Shown here: positions 63,061 through 64,000 of the stretch, piece after piece
Layout of the letters: each line of letters starts with the position of its first letter
Numbering within the stretch: the first letter of the stretch is position 1
NCBI GenBank assembly: GCA_029465975.1
Contig: CM055744.1
Coordinates: forward strand, 2,555,552 to 2,619,551
Direction of reading: 5' to 3'
From: Dallia pectoralis
Taxonomy: Eukaryota; Chordata; Actinopteri; Esociformes; Umbridae
Length of the DNA: 64,000 nucleotides
Translations under genes and position numbers: made by a program
Notes under the pieces: model-generated
What the model saw: the letters and a program-made list of their open reading frames with translations, nothing else
What the model was told of the DNA's origin: nothing
The model's database searches: none

Positions 63061-63436
63061 TGACCGGTATCCTGACCGGTATCCTGACCGGTATCCTGAC
63101 CGGTATCCTGAGCCTGACCGGTATCCTGACCGGTATCCTGACCGGTATCCTGACCGGTATCCTGAGCCTGACCGGTATCCTGACCGGTATCCTGACCGGT
63201 ATCCTGACCGGTATCCTGACCGGTATCCTGACCGGTATCCTGAGCCTGACCGGTATCCTGACCGGTATCCTGAGCCTGACCGGTATCCTGACCGGTATCC
63301 TGAGCCTGACCGGTATCCTGACCGGTATCCTGACCGGTATCCTGACCGGTGTCCTGACCGGTATCCTGACCGGTGTCCTGACCGGTATCCTGACCGGTGT
63401 CCTGACCGGTGTCCTGACCGGTGTCCTGACCGGTAC
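63061..63436. repeat. 12-bp minisatellite (ctgaccggtatc)
   Basis: About 31 copies of ctgaccggtatc, with interspersed ctgagc half-units and gtgtc variants near the end. It makes a DRYP-repeat frame continuing from 62861. It lies within or beside the LTR-like segment. Confidence 0.95.
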
Positions 63437-64000
63437 CCTGAGCCTGTCTCCGGCCCCTGTGAGCCTGTCTCCGGCCCCTGTGAGCCTGTCTCCGCCCCTG
63501 TGAGCCTGTCTCCGCCCCCCTGTGAGCCTGTCTCCGCCCCCTGTGAGCCTGTCTCCGCCCCCTGTGAGCCTGTCTCCGCCCCTGTGAGCCTGTCTCCGCC
63601 CCCTGTGAGCCTGTCTCCGCCCCGGTGAGCCTGTCTCCGCCCCCGGTGAGCCTGTCTCCGCCCCGGTGAGCCTGTCTCCGCCCCTGTGAGCCTGTCCCCG
63701 CCCCCTGTGAGCCTGTCTCCGCCCCCTTTGAGCCTGTCTCCGCCCCCTTTGAGCCTGTCTCCGCCCCTGTGAGCCTGTCTCCGCCCCCTGTGAGCCTGTC
63801 TCCGCCCCCTGTGAGCCTGTCTCCGCCCCCTGTGAGCCTGTCCCCGCCCCCTGTGAGCCTGTCCCCGCCCCCTGTGAGCCTGTCTCCGCCCCCTGTGAGC
63901 CTGTCTCCGCCCCTGTGAGCCTGTCTCCGCCCCCTGTGAGCCTGTCTCCGCCCCTGTGAGCCTGTCTCCGCCCCCTGTGAGCCTGTCTCCGCCCCTGTGA
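63437..64000. repeat. 20/21-bp GC-rich minisatellite (cctgtgagcctgtctccgcc)
   Basis: About 27 copies of a 20- to 22-base unit, cctgtgagcctgtctccgcc plus one to three C. Length varies by the C run. It runs off the right edge of the window. Confidence 0.95.

Overview
The window is vertebrate nuclear DNA, almost certainly from a teleost fish. It has large interrupted genes with GT-AG introns, abundant CA/GT and CT/GA microsatellites, very large minisatellites, and fish-type mobile elements (a DIRS retrotransposon with tyrosine recombinase, a Tc1-like transposon, a LINE fragment, BED-finger/hAT debris). I see no bacterial gene, CRISPR array, tRNA or rRNA. One run of exactly 500 N (26906-27405) is a scaffold gap.

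Three genes lie head to tail on the + strand in the order known from human 1q32.1 (SRGAP2, IKBKE, RASSF5). (1) srgap2 enters from the left: the window holds the end of its F-BAR region, the RhoGAP domain, the SH3 domain and the C-terminal tail, with the stop at 29209. (2) ikbke is complete in 20 coding exons, 44803-55117, giving 721 codons plus stop. (3) rassf5 begins at 59071; only its first coding exon, which ends inside the C1 zinc finger, is present. srGAP2 shapes membranes and switches off Rac/Rho-type GTPases. IKK-epsilon is an innate-immune kinase. RASSF5 is a Ras/Rap effector. They share conserved synteny, not an operon or an obvious pathway.

Layout: 1-571 srgap2 intron with a 38-bp array; 572-12710 eleven srgap2 exons with repeat-filled introns; 12970-20836 a 45-bp minisatellite of about 175 copies; 20823-29209 the last srgap2 exons, with a 5.47-kb segment present twice (21435-26905 and 27406-32883) either side of the N gap, most likely unmerged contig overlap; 32884-38089 a DIRS element on the - strand; 38090-44802 intergenic with a LINE fragment and two arrays; 44803-55117 ikbke; 55118-59070 intergenic with a 48-bp array and an 872-bp element bearing terminal inverted repeats; 59071-60001 rassf5 exon 1; 60002-64000 rassf5 intron with microsatellites, an LTR-like piece and GC-rich arrays.

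The most unusual signal is that several minisatellites have grown exactly across exon-intron borders. The 35-bp array at 779-2795 copies the last 15 bases of an srgap2 exon plus its 5' splice site. The 45-bp array at 12970-20836 copies a whole 3' splice-site module (branch-point-like TCCTAAC, pyrimidine tract, AG) plus the first 14 bases of the next exon. A third array starts on an ikbke 5' splice site and repeats it. About 19-20 kb of the window is minisatellite by my estimate, so copy numbers should be treated as assembly-dependent.
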